A stretch of 6,948 nucleotides of DNA from the NCBI GenBank assembly GCA_030618945.1, contig JAUXCI010000130.1, positions 1 through 6,948 on the forward strand. The letters are read 5' to 3'. The notes below the pieces were generated by a model that was not told the DNA's origin, did not search any database, and worked only from the letters and a program-made list of their open reading frames with translations. The position numbers and the translations under genes were made by a program. Below, in pieces: positions 6,004-6,948 of the stretch. Source of the stretch: Flavobacteriaceae bacterium (GTDB taxonomy: Bacteria > Bacteroidota > Bacteroidia > Flavobacteriales > Flavobacteriaceae). The first letter of the stretch is position 1; the number at the start of each line of letters is the position of its first letter.

Positions 6004-6738
6004 TTGCGACAATATACCGTTATTATTAACCACAGAACATGGATTGCATTAGCTGTAGCTATCCTGACTCCCTTTGTTTGCTTTACCTATCATATTAATT
6101 TTGATTTGGATATCACCTTAATCAGTATTGCCATGATCTTTCCATTGGTATTTACGATTCGCGGATCTTTTAGGAGAAGGGAAAAGGCGCTGGAACACCT
6201 GAGTGAATTTCGTAGTTCTTTGATTACCTTAAATTATTCCTTCAATACTTCTTCAATGCCCGATGGACAAAAGCAAGAAATAAACGCAATACTCTGTGAT
6301 ATAAGTAATACCCTGATGGCGCATTTAAAAAGCAACGAAAAAGAAACAGCTGGTATTGATAACAGTGTTAAAAAGGTATATGATTTTTTACAGGAGCATA
6401 AAGACTTTGTTTCAAATAAACTTAGGGACAAGACCTTTAGATATTTAAAAGATGTTCATGAATCAGTGGAAAATGTGCATGCAATTAATATTCACAGAAC
6501 TCCAATTAGTTTAAAAGCCTATTGCCTCATATTCATCTATATCTTCCCCTTGATATATACGCCAGCTGTGATCAATAGAATTGGCGAGGACAAAAATCAT
6601 GCAATCACATACTTTATAGTAATTCTAAGTCAGTTTATTTTGATTGCTCTATATAATATTCAAAATCAACTTGAATACCCCTTTGATGATAACGGCTTAG
6701 ATGATATCAAATTAGAAAATTTCAAAATAGACCGATAA
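6004..6738 (+). CDS. Four-helix membrane protein, probably divergent bestrophin-like; TTG start
   Basis: This 244-aa protein has two N-terminal membrane segments (about residues 13-29 and 37-52), a charged, mostly helical middle (53-170) and two more membrane segments (172-190 and 201-219). The architecture, the basic FTIRGSFRRREKAL motif right after helix 2, and the tail ALYNIQNQLEYPFDDNGLDD (215-234) after helix 4 resemble bestrophin anion channels, where an acidic patch of the type E-x-PF-x-x-D-x-N-D-L follows the last helix. That assignment is my inference; the protein is shorter than typical bestrophins (near 300 aa) and its function is unknown. The TTG at 6004 is chosen because an in-frame TAA lies at 5980, no ATG occurs before residue 44 (which would remove the first helix and part of the second), and the promoter-like element fits. 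The neighbours give no functional clue. Confidence 0.8.
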   Translation: MRQYTVIINHRTWIALAVAILTPFVCFTYHINFDLDITLISIAMIFPLVFTIRGSFRRREKALEHLSEFRSSLITLNYSFNTSSMPDGQKQEINAILCDISNTLMAHLKSNEKETAGIDNSVKKVYDFLQEHKDFVSNKLRDKTFRYLKDVHESVENVHAINIHRTPISLKAYCLIFIYIFPLIYTPAVINRIGEDKNHAITYFIVILSQFILIALYNIQNQLEYPFDDNGLDDIKLENFKIDR

Positions 6739-6818
6739 TTACCTTCCAAAAATGGCTTATTTTTATTTTACTTAAAAAAGAGCCCTTAAAGGGAGATCTA
6801 TCCCAATCAAAAGTTCCA

Positions 6819-6850
6819 TTTACCCATCCAATATCAGCCTGGTAACTTTG
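6819..6850 (+). promoter_or_regulatory. Rightward promoter-like sequence near the right edge
   Basis: TTTA (6819-6822), a 20-nt spacer, then TAACTTTG (6843-6850), an exact TAnnTTTG match. No plausible gene starts within the remaining 98 bp, so it would drive an out-of-window gene with a leader of at least about 90 nt, or be chance. Confidence 0.3.
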
Positions 6851-6897
6851 ACTTCTGTTAAAGTTTTCAAAATATGTGTTTTTTATTAAAATTTTAT

Positions 6898-6938
6898 ATA
6901 ACTGTATATCAGTTATTTAGATTAATTTAATATTAAAT
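6898..6938. promoter_or_regulatory. Two dyads at the right edge
   Basis: ATAACTG (6898-6904) and CAGTTAT (6910-6916) form a 7-bp-arm inverted repeat around TATAT. Nine bases further, ATTTAATATTAAAT (6925-6938) is a perfect 14-bp palindrome, though made only of A and T. They lie downstream of the promoter-like element, so they could be operators or leader structure of the next gene. Confidence 0.3.
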
Positions 6939-6948
6939 ATTTGTTAAT

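Larger units (their letters stand above)
6739..6948. other. AT-rich non-coding right end
   Basis: This is 210 bp with no credible gene; all three leftward frames entering from the right edge stop within about 30 bp. After the 6738 stop there is only a weak terminator candidate: GGCT (6754-6757) can pair with AGCC (6781-6784) around an A/T-rich middle. CCCTT-A-AAGGG (6783-6793) is a small symmetric element which, read leftward, is followed by six T. Further right are a promoter-like sequence and two dyads, annotated separately. The region is probably the upstream control segment of a gene beyond the edge. Confidence 0.6.

Noticed and set aside
6774..6793. Leftward intrinsic terminator (CCCTT-A-AAGGG with six T on the minus strand)
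   Set aside because: The stem is only 4-5 bp with a three-base gap before the T run, and no leftward gene ends nearby.
6874..6930. Short rightward frame (18 codons) beginning MCFLLKFY
   Set aside because: It is very short, AT-driven, poorly placed behind the promoter-like element and resembles no known peptide.
1..6948. CRISPR, toxin-antitoxin, phage-defence or mobile-element content
   Set aside because: There are no regularly spaced long repeats, transposase or integrase motifs, or nuclease-type proteins in any frame.

Overview
The window looks like chromosomal DNA of a Bacteroidetes bacterium, most likely a Flavobacteriia-type carbohydrate degrader. The reasons are: AT-rich DNA with A-rich rather than Shine-Dalgarno-like sequence before the start codons; several matches to the Bacteroidetes sigma promoter (TTTG, about 19 nt, then TAnnTTTG); and the protein set itself (a lipoprotein GH9 glycosidase, a DUF418 membrane protein, an exported YceI protein, and a KDG kinase/KDPG aldolase pair). 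This placement is an inference from style and content, not a database match.

Layout. Positions 1-1650 hold a leftward pair, kdgK then eda, separated by one base; eda runs off the left edge. Together they turn 2-keto-3-deoxygluconate (KDG) into pyruvate and glyceraldehyde 3-phosphate. Positions 1651-1996 are a divergent intergenic region with three structured elements: a cluster of CCTA/TAGG half-sites, a GC-rich hairpin, and a 48-bp array of six 8-nt units that flips orientation part-way. Positions 1997-4975 are rightward: a DUF418 polytopic membrane protein, then a GH9 glycoside hydrolase with a lipoprotein signal. Positions 4976-5271 are a dyad-rich region that includes a perfect 20-bp palindrome. 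A YceI-family exported protein follows (5272-5850) and ends in a strong intrinsic terminator. The last gene (6004-6738, TTG start) encodes a four-helix membrane protein that I read as a divergent bestrophin-like protein. The right end (6739-6948) is AT-rich non-coding DNA with promoter-like and dyad elements, probably the control region of a gene outside the window.

How the genes fit together. The KDG kinase/aldolase pair is the usual end of uronate or alginate breakdown (or a semi-phosphorylative Entner-Doudoroff branch), and the GH9 enzyme attacks beta-glucan-type polymers. The two are divergent and need not share a substrate. DUF418 and GH9 are 63 bp apart with a good -7 element between them, so GH9 may have its own promoter. 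YceI and the bestrophin-like protein each have their own promoter-like sequence and are separated by the strong terminator, so they are probably single-gene units.

I see no mobile element, CRISPR array, tRNA/rRNA or defence system, and no frameshifted gene. The points most worth a second look are the bestrophin-like family assignment, the palindrome cluster upstream of yceI, and the inverted octamer array.
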